This document shows positions 1-8,274 of a stretch of 29,103 bases of DNA, in pieces (the stretch's first letter is position 1; each line of letters opens with the position of its first letter). This stretch comes from a virus. Location: the IMG/VR virus record IMGVR_UViG_3300042395_000174, positions 1 to 29,103 of that record, one strand, 5' to 3'. The position numbers and the translations under genes were made by a program. The notes under the pieces are model-generated. The model saw only the letters and a list, made by a program, of their open reading frames with translations, ran no database searches and was not told where the DNA came from.

Positions 1-2
1 GG

Positions 3-1943
3 CCCTCCGTGCAGATCGCGCCGACGCTCACGGTCTACTCGGAACTGCCCGTCGGCACGCTCCTCCGCACCGACTTCTCGGGCGGCTCGGTCTACGCCGC
101 CCGCGTGGACAGCACCGGCTACCAGAAGGTCGATTCTGGCTCGGGCACGGTCAACACGTCGTCGTCCAAGCGCGCCCCCTCGCAACTCGTCACCGACGCC
201 GCGAAGAACAAGGCGACGCCGTACATCATCTACTTGGGCAAGGGGAAGGTCGAGGACGCCCACACCTACAAGGAGTGGATCGAGGGCAAGCGCATCGACA
301 ACGCGGAGATCAAGGCGCAGCAGGCGTCCGCACTGGTCGAGATGCTGGCCGAAGCCCTCGGCATCGACCCGCGAGTCGCGGCCCTGTTCACGACGAAGGC
401 GTTGCAGGCGATGCTCGCGCAGACGGGCATCCCCTACATGGGCAGCACCCTTGTCCCGCCCATTACGACGACGGCGCAGTCGCCCCTGCTGAAGAAGAAC
501 CCCGCCAGCCTGCTCGGGGGCTTCCGCTCCAACCCCGAACGCTACCGCGACACTGTGCGCGCCGTGCTGCGGAACCCGCGCCCGACGCTCCGCGACCTAC
601 AGGACGCCGAACTGCTGGAAGCAGCGGGCCTGCCCCTTCACGATGCCGTGCCCCGTCGCCGCAACCCCGATGGCGGGCTGGCCCCCGCGACGGACGCGGA
701 GAGCGGCATCATCAAGGCCGTGGCCGATGCGCTGAAGGCCGCGCTCGGCAGCGGGCCGCAGCCCAGCGGCGGCACGAAGGTCGGATCGTCCATCGACGCC
801 AAGTTGGGCAGCATGTATCAGTCGGGGGGTACGCCGCGCCCCGAAACCTCGGGGAGCCTCGCCCAGTGGCTTCGCTACCTCGTGGCGGCGCGGGCGGCGG
901 GCCTCTGGAAAAACTACATCGACCCCGGTGAGCGCGAGGTCACACGCGGACTCTCTTTCGGGTCCACGCAGGCCAACGACCCGTCGCAGTCCGTCCGCGT
1001 CAACGCCGACGGCCTCACGCAGATCGAGGTGATGAAGGCGGCGGGGTTGATCTCCACGCCCCTCAAGCCCTACGACGCGATGGCGGCGTGGTTGAACAAG
1101 CAGGCGTCGGGCAGCGGGTGGTTCCGCGAGGACGTGGGCCAGCCGTGGCAGGCGTCGAACAACCTCACGCCCCCTCCGTCCTACCCCGGCAAGTTGTCGG
1201 CCTCGGGGAGCAGCGGCGACAGCGACAGCATCCAGCACTGGAACACCTACCAGCGTGCGGAGGGCGGCGGCGCGTGGAAGGGCAAGTTGCCCTATCCGGC
1301 GTGGGCTGCGGAGCCGTGGGCGAACGTCGAGGGCTTCGGCGTGGACTACCACGACCCGACGTACTCCAAGTTCACGGCATCGGAGTGGTCGGCCCCGCTC
1401 TTCGGCTACGCGGGGTTGTCCTACTTCCTTCTGCGGGCGAACACCCGCGATCCCCGCTTCGTGCTTCTGCCGGGATCGAAGTTGAGCAGCGGCCCGATGA
1501 CGCAGTTCAAGAGCGAGGGAGCCATCGTCTTCGTCACGGTGGACGAGAAGCCGCTGAAGGCCGAAGTGGTCAGCGTCGGGCACGGGGACGGGCATCTCAC
1601 GAAGGAGCAGTTGTCCGCGTGGATTCGGGCGCGGCCCGCCTACCCCACGGGGCCGAAGCCCGTCGGCCCCGCGCAGGGCATCGTGCTTCACCGCAACCCG
1701 GCCCCGGCTCCGACGCGGCTCACGATGCGCGAAGTCCACGCCTTCCTGTTCCCCCGCGCCAAGTGGGGGCCGGGAGCGGTGCGAAACTGGCTCGCGCAGC
1801 GTGGCATGGAAGGTCTGCACGTCGCGGCGGCGGGTGGAAACTGGCGCGTCGAGGTCTACGGCTCTGCGGGCTTCTACCCCGGCACGATCCGTCAACGCTC
1901 CGTCGGGGACGGCGTCGTCGCCCTCGTTGGGCGTCCTCTCTAG
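3..1943 (+). CDS. Large phage protein of unknown function, 5' end outside window
   Basis: I do not recognise the main body of this protein. The frame is open from the first complete codon of the window. A GTG at position 9 is the first possible start, but no ribosome-binding site is visible before it, so the gene probably begins upstream. The roughly 640 visible residues are mostly soluble, with Gly/Ser/Pro-rich linkers around residues 240-275 and 385-405 and no membrane segment. The last 68 residues (about 577-644 counted from position 9) form a compact domain that aligns without gaps to the C-terminus of the helicase two genes downstream. Its conserved pattern is HA..F....W, V...L...G, G...R.E, F.PGT.R and G.P. 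The NUDIX gene starts 9 nt after the stop, so the genes are probably co-transcribed. A structural or virion-associated role is possible but is not shown by the sequence. Confidence 0.8.
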   Translation, partial: PSVQIAPTLTVYSELPVGTLLRTDFSGGSVYAARVDSTGYQKVDSGSGTVNTSSSKRAPSQLVTDAAKNKATPYIIYLGKGKVEDAHTYKEWIEGKRIDNAEIKAQQASALVEMLAEALGIDPRVAALFTTKALQAMLAQTGIPYMGSTLVPPITTTAQSPLLKKNPASLLGGFRSNPERYRDTVRAVLRNPRPTLRDLQDAELLEAAGLPLHDAVPRRRNPDGGLAPATDAESGIIKAVADALKAALGSGPQPSGGTKVGSSIDAKLGSMYQSGGTPRPETSGSLAQWLRYLVAARAAGLWKNYIDPGEREVTRGLSFGSTQANDPSQSVRVNADGLTQIEVMKAAGLISTPLKPYDAMAAWLNKQASGSGWFREDVGQPWQASNNLTPPPSYPGKLSASGSSGDSDSIQHWNTYQRAEGGGAWKGKLPYPAWAAEPWANVEGFGVDYHDPTYSKFTASEWSAPLFGYAGLSYFLLRANTRDPRFVLLPGSKLSSGPMTQFKSEGAIVFVTVDEKPLKAEVVSVGHGDGHLTKEQLSAWIRARPAYPTGPKPVGPAQGIVLHRNPAPAPTRLTMREVHAFLFPRAKWGPGAVRNWLAQRGMEGLHVAAAGGNWRVEVYGSAGFYPGTIRQRSVGDGVVALVGRPL

Positions 1944-1952
1944 GAGATCCAC

Positions 1953-2378
1953 ATGAAGATGCGTCGCAACGGCTCGCTGGTCGCAGCCGCCGTACTCGTA
2001 CAAGAGCGCAAGGTTCGCAACGGAACCCGCGCACAGGCTCTCGTTCTGAAGCGGGGCGTCACGGCCCCGTGGCTCCCGAACTACTGGAACCTTCCCGGTG
2101 GCGGCGTCGATCCCGGCGAAACCGCGATGCAGGGCGCAGCGCGTGAGTGCGAGGAGGAGATCAGCCTCGTTCCGCAGGGCTTGCGCCCGCTGGCGACCTA
2201 CCATGACCCCGAAGGCTGGACGCTGGAAACCTTCGTCACCGACCGCTGGAAGGGCGAGCCTGTCGTGACGTGGGAGAGCGACGGCTACGCATGGGTGAGC
2301 CTTGACGACCTTCCGCACATGCGCTTCGTCCCCGGCGTCCGCGAGGTGCTGGAACAGGTGTTCCGCGCATTGAAGTGA
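1953..2378 (+). CDS. NUDIX hydrolase
   Basis: This is a 141-residue protein of typical single-domain NUDIX length. NUDIX enzymes cleave nucleoside diphosphates linked to another group, such as damaged dNTPs, nucleotide sugars or capped RNA ends. The NUDIX box G-x5-E-x7-R-E-x-x-E-E runs over about residues 51-73, starting in a GGGVDPGE segment and continuing through the REC.EEE core. The last conserved glycine of the box is serine here. The metal-binding glutamates are kept, so activity is plausible, but the substrate cannot be read from the sequence. The ATG at 1953 is preceded by AGGAG at good spacing. The gene lies between the unknown large protein and the helicase, all on the plus strand. 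In phages such enzymes commonly act in nucleotide-pool cleansing or signalling. Confidence 0.9.
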   Translation: MKMRRNGSLVAAAVLVQERKVRNGTRAQALVLKRGVTAPWLPNYWNLPGGGVDPGETAMQGAARECEEEISLVPQGLRPLATYHDPEGWTLETFVTDRWKGEPVVTWESDGYAWVSLDDLPHMRFVPGVREVLEQVFRALK

Positions 2379-2398
2379 CGGGTGGTTAGGGTGGGGGC

Positions 2399-4129
2399 AT
2401 GATCCCTGCCCGCCGTACCGCGCCTGCTCATCGCCCCCGTCCTCGCGCTCGGGTCGCACCGAAGGCTCCCCCGCCGGAACTGCGCCCCTTCCAGCGTGAG
2501 GGCGTGGACTTCCTCGCGACGAGCAACTGGCGGGTGCTGCTTGCGGACGCCCCCGGCTGCGGCAAGACGCCGCAAGTCCTCGTGGCGATGCGCGAGAACG
2601 CGAAGACGCTCTGCCCGATGCTCGTCGTCTGCCCGTCGTCCGTGGCGTGGAACTGGCGGCGGGAGGCGACACGCTGGGTGCCCGGCGTGAAGGTGCATGT
2701 CGTGGAAGGGTTCAGCGGGCCGCTGCCTCGCGGCGTCCATCTCACGATCTGCCCGTGGGACGTGCTGGCGGCGCGGCTCCCCGACCTCATGGCGCGGGGC
2801 TTCAAGTGTGTCGTCGCGGACGAAGCCCACTACGCGAAGGCGGGCGTCGAAACGCAGCGCGGGCGAGCGTTGCAGTCGATCTGCGCGACGGCTCCGCACG
2901 TCCTTCTTCTCTCGGGGACGCCGTTGGTGAACAACGCCGACGAACTGAACACCCTGCGCGGGATGTTCGGCTCGGAACCCCCGACGATGCTGCGGCGGCT
3001 GTTGGAGGACGTGGCTCCCGACATCCCCCCGAAGCGGCGCGTCACGCTCAAGACCACCATCCCCGACGACATCCGCGTGGAGTACGACAAGGCCAAGGAA
3101 GAGTTTGGGGAGTGGCTGGACGACTATCTTCCCCGCGTGCTGGACGACGCGGCGGCTGCGGAGAGCGCGGCGTCGAAGGCACTGGCAGCGGAGCCGTTGG
3201 CGAAGGTGGCCTACCTGCGGCGCATCCTCGGGCGCGGGAAGGTGCCGGGAACGGCGGCGTGGACGGCGAGCATGGTCAAGCGGGGCGAACCCGTCGTCGT
3301 GTTCGGCCAGTTTTCCGACGTGCTGGATCTGCTCGGGCAGGCCCTCTCACGACTCGCCATCCCCTTCGTGCGCCTCGACGGGACGGCGAGCCGCCAGCAG
3401 CGGCAGATCGCCATCGACGCCTTCCAAGCCGGAAAGGTGCCCGTTTTCATCGGCAGCATGGCCGCGAAGGAGGGCATCACGCTCACGAAGGCGCGGCACC
3501 TCCTGTTCATGGAGCGGTGGTACACCCCCGCCGCAGAGGAGCAGGCCGAAGACCGCATCCGGCGCATCGGGCAGACGCGCCCGACGACCATGTGGTATCT
3601 GCACGCCGACGACACCATTGACGAGCGCATCAGCGAGATCGTGGACGCGAAGCGCGGCATCGTCGCCGCGAACATCGGGACGGCGACCATCGAACACCTC
3701 GACGCCCCGACGGTCATGGATGCGTGGGAGCGGATGAAGACGCTGAAGGACGGCGTGCCCACCGTCGCGAGCAACCCCGACGCCTCGCTCCCGCTTCCGA
3801 AACTTCCCGACCAGCGCATCGTCCACGCCGTCGTCTTCGACGCGACCCGCTGGCCCATCCCCGACGTGCAGCGTGCGCTGCGGGCTGCGGGCTACCGGCA
3901 GCGCAAACTGGACCGGAAGGGGAACACCGTCCGCATTGAGATCCGCAGCAAGGGCGCGTTCCTCCCCGGCACCCTGCGGACGGCCCGCCTCGCCATTGAC
4001 TTCGGCATGGTCGCCGGGAAGCCCGCCCCGACGCAGCGCGCCCGCTCCGCTGCCTACCGCGCCATGAAGCGGCAGCAGCAGGCGCAGCGGCGCATGGCAT
4101 CGTCGCCGCTTCTGCGCCGCGCACGCTGA
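2399..4129 (+). CDS. SNF2-family DNA helicase/translocase with extra C-terminal domain
   Basis: This 576-residue superfamily 2 ATPase has the SNF2 motif order. Walker A is APGCGKT (residues 51-57, lysine 56), motif II is DEAH (141-144), motif III is LSGTP (171-175), motif V is a GSMAAKEGITL stretch, and motif VI is QAEDRIRRIGQ (382-392). The last motif is typical of SNF2 and SMARCAL1-like annealing or remodelling helicases. The likely job is ATP-driven movement on double-stranded DNA during phage replication or recombination. The first 25 residues are Arg/Pro-rich and probably disordered. After the helicase core comes an unrelated module (about 476-545), homologous to the end of the protein at 3-1943, and then a basic, Gln-rich tail. 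The GTGGGGG before the ATG serves as ribosome-binding site. The helicase call is firm; the cellular role is inferred. Confidence 0.93.
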   Translation: MIPARRTAPAHRPRPRARVAPKAPPPELRPFQREGVDFLATSNWRVLLADAPGCGKTPQVLVAMRENAKTLCPMLVVCPSSVAWNWRREATRWVPGVKVHVVEGFSGPLPRGVHLTICPWDVLAARLPDLMARGFKCVVADEAHYAKAGVETQRGRALQSICATAPHVLLLSGTPLVNNADELNTLRGMFGSEPPTMLRRLLEDVAPDIPPKRRVTLKTTIPDDIRVEYDKAKEEFGEWLDDYLPRVLDDAAAAESAASKALAAEPLAKVAYLRRILGRGKVPGTAAWTASMVKRGEPVVVFGQFSDVLDLLGQALSRLAIPFVRLDGTASRQQRQIAIDAFQAGKVPVFIGSMAAKEGITLTKARHLLFMERWYTPAAEEQAEDRIRRIGQTRPTTMWYLHADDTIDERISEIVDAKRGIVAANIGTATIEHLDAPTVMDAWERMKTLKDGVPTVASNPDASLPLPKLPDQRIVHAVVFDATRWPIPDVQRALRAAGYRQRKLDRKGNTVRIEIRSKGAFLPGTLRTARLAIDFGMVAGKPAPTQRARSAAYRAMKRQQQAQRRMASSPLLRRAR

Positions 4130-4325
4130 CGCAGCGCGTTTTTCGCGTTCACACCCGCGTCATGGGTTCGTCATGCGTAAACCCGCGTAATCACTAGGTT
4201 TCTCCCACTTACGATAATGTATCCTTATCGGAACGCGAGGGGACGCGAGGATGAACGGGGGCCAACGGCCATCCATGCAGGCTTGACGCACGGCGTGGTA
4301 CGATGCACGCCGATAGAGGGCGCAC
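4130..4325 (+). promoter_or_regulatory. 196-nt gap before the tail module: repeats and candidate late promoter
   Basis: No gene is seen here. The gap holds a perfect inverted repeat CGATAA-N7-TTATCG at 4212-4230, in the only AT-rich patch nearby. It also holds two direct copies of ACCCGCGT (4153-4160 and 4181-4188), two copies of CGTCATG (4158-4164 and 4169-4175), and a GGGTT/AACCC inverted pair (4164-4168 and 4180-4184). An extended -10 element, TG-G-TACGAT, lies at 4296-4304, about 21 nt before the ATG at 4326. A TTGACG at 4283-4288 is only 10 nt from this -10, too close to be its -35 box. The likely role is a promoter and operator region for the structural genes that follow. The exact promoter is uncertain. 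Confidence 0.5.
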
Positions 4326-4667
4326 ATGGCTATCTCCACGAACACGCTCGACTCTCAACGGGTGCAGGTTGCCGCCCCCGGCACCTCGGTTGCGGCGAAC
4401 CCGCAGCCTTACGAGAACACGCACACGCTGGTGATCTACAACCGGGGGACGAACACCATCCGCGTGGGCACGGGCACGCCGGGCGGGGCCATCGCCGTCG
4501 GCGGCGGCGCGGAGATCCCCGGTAGCGGTGCGCTCACGCTCGCCATCGGCACCGTGACGAACCGGGCGGGCGGCAACTTCGACGCAGGGCGGCAGATCAT
4601 CGTGGATGCGAGCGGCGGCGCGGGCGACTGCATCATCACCTTTCTGAACTCCATCGGGCCTTCGTAA
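4326..4667 (+). CDS. Small virion-like protein (tail or decoration type)
   Basis: This 113-residue protein is rich in Gly, Thr and Val, with beta-strand-like alternation and no cysteine pair or membrane segment beyond a weak hydrophobic end. The segment around residues 33-60 (HTLVIYNRGTNTIRVG, then a Gly-rich turn) resembles the short beta-sandwich head-decoration or tail-accessory proteins found next to phage fibre genes. That resemblance is from pattern recognition, not from a search. The ATG at 4326 has a GAGGG ribosome-binding site and lies just after the candidate promoter. Its stop overlaps the next start as TAATG, so translation is probably coupled to the fibre-like gene that follows. 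Confidence 0.8.
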   Translation: MAISTNTLDSQRVQVAAPGTSVAANPQPYENTHTLVIYNRGTNTIRVGTGTPGGAIAVGGGAEIPGSGALTLAIGTVTNRAGGNFDAGRQIIVDASGGAGDCIITFLNSIGPS

Positions 4668-5773
4668 TGTCCACGGCGCGGCCCCCGTTCAGCGGGTACA
4701 CGGGCGTCGGCGGGGGCGGTGGCGGCGGCGCACCCGTCAACGCCGAATACCTCGTCCTCGCGCTCGACGGCACGCTCACGAACGAGCGTCGCTTCGTCCC
4801 GGCGGCACGGCTCGCGGCGACGGACGGCGGCGCGGGGGGCGACTACACCCTCGATCTCGCAGCGGTTGCGGGCGTCGCGGGTTCCTACACCTACTCGTCG
4901 CTCACGGTGGACGGCTACGGGCGCGTCACGGCGGCGAGCAGCGGCGTCGCCCCCGTCACCTCGGTCACGGTGGACGCGGGCGAACTGACGAACACGGGCA
5001 CCGCGACTGCCCCCGTGCTGGGGCTGGCGACAACGACGGTTGTCGCGGGTTCCTACACGACGGCAGACATCACCGTGGACGCCTTCGGGCGCATCACCGC
5101 AGCGGCGAACGGCACGGTCCCTGCCGCCTCGGGCTGGACGGACGGCGGCACCGTCGTCTACCTCACGACCTCGACCGATGACGTGAGCATCGGCAGCAAC
5201 ACCCCGGTCACGAACCGCAAGTTGAGCGTCTACAACACCGGGACGGATCTCGGCATCTCCGTCGTCACGCTCGCAAGCACGGACAATGTGCTGGAAACCG
5301 GCGTCACGGCAGAGGCGAACCTTCGCTTCAGCATCAACGGCGCGGGGTCGCACCTGTGGGGGGCAGGCGGGGGCAGCGCGCTCGACGTGCGCCTCTACCG
5401 CTCGGCAACGAAGACCATCACCGTAGACGACGGCGCAGCGGGTCCGGCGGTCTTCTCCGTGCTGGGGCAGACGAGCATTCAGCGCGTGCAGTGGTCCACG
5501 GTCACGACGGCGGCATCGCCCTACGCGGTGACCGCCACCGATATGGTGGTCCTCGCAAACCCCGGTGGGGCGCAGACCGTCACGCTGCCAGCGGCAGCGG
5601 CGGGCCAACTGGGGCGGCAGATCGTCGTCAAGCGCGTCAACACGTCGGTCAACGTCGTCACGGTCAACGCGACCAGCGGCAACATCGACGGCGCGGCCTC
5701 CCTTGCTCTCCCCGCCGGTTCCTACGCATCCATCACCGTCGTCTGTGACGGTACAAACTGGTGGGTCATCTAA
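4667..5773 (+). CDS. Tail-fibre-like protein with two internal repeats
   Basis: This is a 368-residue Gly/Thr/Ala/Val-rich protein. A glycine run (residues 15-21) is followed by two copies of a repeat of the form AGSYT....(L/I)TVD.(Y/F)GR(V/I)TAA..G at about residues 71-93 and 127-149, 56 residues apart. This repeat is common in the shafts of phage tail fibres. The C-terminal third (about 265-368) looks like a compact beta domain ending in GTNWWVI, a type of ending seen in fibre tips. The gene begins at the ATG within TAATG and ends in another TAATG, so it is translationally coupled to both neighbours. The likely role is host-surface contact or baseplate/fibre structure. Which receptor is bound cannot be seen. 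Confidence 0.85.
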   Translation: MSTARPPFSGYTGVGGGGGGGAPVNAEYLVLALDGTLTNERRFVPAARLAATDGGAGGDYTLDLAAVAGVAGSYTYSSLTVDGYGRVTAASSGVAPVTSVTVDAGELTNTGTATAPVLGLATTTVVAGSYTTADITVDAFGRITAAANGTVPAASGWTDGGTVVYLTTSTDDVSIGSNTPVTNRKLSVYNTGTDLGISVVTLASTDNVLETGVTAEANLRFSINGAGSHLWGAGGGSALDVRLYRSATKTITVDDGAAGPAVFSVLGQTSIQRVQWSTVTTAASPYAVTATDMVVLANPGGAQTVTLPAAAAGQLGRQIVVKRVNTSVNVVTVNATSGNIDGAASLALPAGSYASITVVCDGTNWWVI

Positions 5774-6225
5774 TGGCGTACAACACCTTCCCCTCCGTTA
5801 CCCGTGCGGGTGTGCCCAGTGTCGGCAACGACAGCACGCAAGGGTTCGTCGTCGGCTCCCAATGGACCGACACCTCGGCGGCTCCGCGCAAAATCTACCT
5901 TTGCACCGACGCCTCCGCAGGCGCGGCGACGTGGGTCAACGCGGGCGGCGTCACGTCGCACCCCGCGCTCACGACCCTCGGGTGGTCTTCTTCGGGGCAC
6001 ACGGGGACGCAAAACAGCGTGGCCTGCTTCGACGGAGCGGGGGCGGCTCTGAATGTGCAGGCGACTGCGGAGGGCAGCGTGCTGACCTTCACGGGGGGTG
6101 TGCTGACGTTCGCCGTGTTCGCCGCGACGGTTGCCTACGTTTCCGAACGCTCGACGGAAACGTACTACGTTGACACTCTCTCCGATGCGGCTGCGGACTT
6201 CGTCCTCGCCGGGAGCATGATCTGA
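5773..6225 (+). CDS. Probable tail-fibre-associated protein
   Basis: This 150-residue protein starts at the ATG of a TAATG overlap with the fibre-like gene and ends in a TGATG overlap with the next gene. The N-terminal part contains a GSQWTDTSAAPRKIYLCTDA-type segment, a short beta-hairpin pattern widely seen in phage fibre and fibre-tip proteins where W and Y residues flank a surface loop. The rest is hydrophobic beta-like sequence without a recognisable enzyme motif. Its place between the repeat-bearing fibre gene and the paralogous pair supports a structural role at the tail tip. A longer reading beginning at the GTG at 5761 is possible but has no ribosome-binding site. Confidence 0.78.
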   Translation: MAYNTFPSVTRAGVPSVGNDSTQGFVVGSQWTDTSAAPRKIYLCTDASAGAATWVNAGGVTSHPALTTLGWSSSGHTGTQNSVACFDGAGAALNVQATAEGSVLTFTGGVLTFAVFAATVAYVSERSTETYYVDTLSDAAADFVLAGSMI

Positions 6226-7229
6226 TGGCACTCTCTCCGCTCAACTGGCGTCTGCTGCCTCCCTACACGCTGAAGGTGGGCTACACGATCTTCGACTACA
6301 TCGACGCCGTCTACCAGATGGGCATTTCCACGGAGTACGCCGATGGATCGCCCCGAACGCCGGGCACTGGCTCGGCGTGGACGTGGACGCGGGATCAGAC
6401 GCTCGTTCCCGGCAGCACGACGGCGGCTATCGGCATCCCGCCGATCAACTCGCTGGGCATGGCCTACATCGTGGCGGGGGACACCGCTTCACGCAACCCC
6501 GTGATGAACACCGACCAAGCGTACACCATCACGCAGAACGCCCCTATCCTCGGCATGAACAAGAACAGCGGCGTTTACAACTCATGGGTGGCGGCAAACC
6601 CCATGACGAGCGGGCAGTTTTACGGGTTCGTCCGCGCTCCCGCGCTCGGAACCTTCGCAGGTGCGGCGTTCCCCCAACTGCTGATGATGATGGAGTGTGA
6701 GGAAGGCTTTATGGTCGCGTGGAACCGGACGGACGCTGCGGCACAGTCTTCCTTCGGGGGCGGTGCGCTCATCGACCCGCTCTCGGCAGCGGCTCTCAAC
6801 GCAGAGAGCGATGGGCGGCTCTACTCTTACGTCACCTCGGGTGCGTCGAACTTCACCGTTGCCACCTTCCTCGATGGGGGCACAAACGGGAACTGGTTGG
6901 TCGGAAGCACAGGCTCGAACGCTCAACACTTCTTTACCGCCAACATCGGCGCGGTCGCGACAAGCCGCAACACCGCCAAGATCGGGGCTTACTCGGGCAT
7001 CACCAACTCTTTCGTCGCGCCGAACGGCGAGATTCCGCAGATCCCGCTCTCGGCCTACTTCACGCCCAGCGGGCAGTACGCAGGACAACTTCGGGGCATG
7101 AACGTCACCAAAAACTACCTCACGGGCGCAGAGGTTGCCGTGGGCAACGCGGGCGTGCGGACGGTGAAGGGCTACGCGCTTGGCTACTCTACGAACACGC
7201 AGACCCCCGCGCTCCTGTTGACGTACTAG
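6225..7229 (+). CDS. Putative tail/receptor-binding protein, paralogue 1
   Basis: This 334-residue protein is homologous to the product of the next gene. The two share an N-terminal MAL....W pattern, a YADG(S/T)PR block near residue 45, a (S/T)(A/S)WTW block near 58, an ILG/NLGM....G.Y..W.AANP block in the middle, and GGGA...PLS.A.LNAESDGR near residue 190. There is no signal peptide, membrane segment or enzyme motif. It is rich in Asn, Thr and Gly, as expected for an exposed structural protein. It starts within a TGATG overlap with the preceding gene. The position at the end of the fibre genes suggests a tail-tip or receptor-binding role. That is inference, and the family is not one I can name. 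Confidence 0.82.
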   Translation: MALSPLNWRLLPPYTLKVGYTIFDYIDAVYQMGISTEYADGSPRTPGTGSAWTWTRDQTLVPGSTTAAIGIPPINSLGMAYIVAGDTASRNPVMNTDQAYTITQNAPILGMNKNSGVYNSWVAANPMTSGQFYGFVRAPALGTFAGAAFPQLLMMMECEEGFMVAWNRTDAAAQSSFGGGALIDPLSAAALNAESDGRLYSYVTSGASNFTVATFLDGGTNGNWLVGSTGSNAQHFFTANIGAVATSRNTAKIGAYSGITNSFVAPNGEIPQIPLSAYFTPSGQYAGQLRGMNVTKNYLTGAEVAVGNAGVRTVKGYALGYSTNTQTPALLLTY

Positions 7230-7239
7230 GAGGCGAAGC

Positions 7240-8265
7240 ATGGCTCTCCCCACGCTGACATGGCGGGCGTTCACTCCGGTCACGCTCTCCGCGAACACGA
7301 CGGTGGCGATCCTCGACGCGATCTACACCAACGGCACGGCGACGGTGAACTACGCGGACGGCACGCCACGCCCCGTGCCGGGAACTGCGGGCAGCACCTC
7401 GTGGACATGGAACCGCGAAAGCCCTGCGGGCGTCACGGTGTCGGCTTACGGCTCTCCCCCCCAGCCCATCGCTCCCGACGCGATGATCCCCACGACCTAC
7501 ATCGTCGCAGGCGCGAGCGCGCTACCCGGCACCGGGCCGACAATGGCGACGATCAACGGAACGACGCCCGACACCAACGCCATCAACCGACTGAACCTCG
7601 GCATGGTGAAGAACCCCGGCGCGTACACCAACTGGAACGCGGCCAACCCCTTCACGACCGGCAACTTCTCGGGCTACGCGACGGTGTCGCCCGCGACGAC
7701 GGCGATCACCTACGTCACGCTCTATATGTGGGAGTGCCAAGAGGCGTGGATCGCGATGCTGTTCAACGCGGGCGGCACGCAGGGCTACGTCATGGGCGGC
7801 GGTGCGTTCGTCAACCCGCTTTCGACGGCGTCGCTCAACGCGGAGAGCGACGGTCGCTGCTACTCGATCACGACGACGGGGGCGACCTCGTTCGTCGGGA
7901 CTACATGGATCAGCAACGTCAGCGGAAGCGTTGGCCCGTGGCGCGGGACAACCGCCGCTAGTGGCTCGCGGTGGTATCAGTTCGCTCCCGGCACTGGAAC
8001 GCTGCGTAGCCTCAACCGCGTAGCAAGCGGGACGGCAGCGGCTCTCGCCTCGACCTCGACTACGCCTAACGGCGAGTTTCCGTTCATCCCCATGTTCGAC
8101 ATGATCGACACGACGAGCAGCCAATACATGGGCGAAATGCGGCAGATCGGGGTCACACGCGCTGCGCGAACAGGGCAGCGGTGGGCGAACGGGGGCACTA
8201 TCGTCGCCTACATCCTTTCGGCGCAGACCGGAACCGACCGCGAAGCCGCAGCGATGCTCTACTAG
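7240..8265 (+). CDS. Putative tail/receptor-binding protein, paralogue 2
   Basis: This 341-residue protein is the second copy of the tandem pair. It starts at an ATG preceded by AGGAGG, 10 nt after the stop of paralogue 1. It keeps the YADGTPR, SWTW, NLGMVKNPGAYTNWNAANP and GGGAFVNPLSTASLNAESDGR segments of the family. It differs most in the stretch between residues 65 and 105 and in the C-terminal third, where paralogue 1 has a different loop pattern. The pattern of a conserved core with divergent exposed parts fits diversification of a surface-binding protein. The product probably sits with its paralogue on the virion. No catalytic residues are apparent. Confidence 0.82.
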   Translation: MALPTLTWRAFTPVTLSANTTVAILDAIYTNGTATVNYADGTPRPVPGTAGSTSWTWNRESPAGVTVSAYGSPPQPIAPDAMIPTTYIVAGASALPGTGPTMATINGTTPDTNAINRLNLGMVKNPGAYTNWNAANPFTTGNFSGYATVSPATTAITYVTLYMWECQEAWIAMLFNAGGTQGYVMGGGAFVNPLSTASLNAESDGRCYSITTTGATSFVGTTWISNVSGSVGPWRGTTAASGSRWYQFAPGTGTLRSLNRVASGTAAALASTSTTPNGEFPFIPMFDMIDTTSSQYMGEMRQIGVTRAARTGQRWANGGTIVAYILSAQTGTDREAAAMLY

Positions 8266-8274
8266 GAGATCTTC

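Noticed and set aside
597-2672. Long open frames opposite the first genes
   Set aside because: They are Arg/Pro-rich shadows of the plus-strand genes caused by high GC, without ribosome-binding sites or recognisable motifs.
7131-7147. TTGCC-N3-GGCAA-like palindrome in the first paralogue
   Set aside because: The spacing is 3 nt rather than 4, it lies in coding sequence on the other strand's sense, and there is no -10 box in place.
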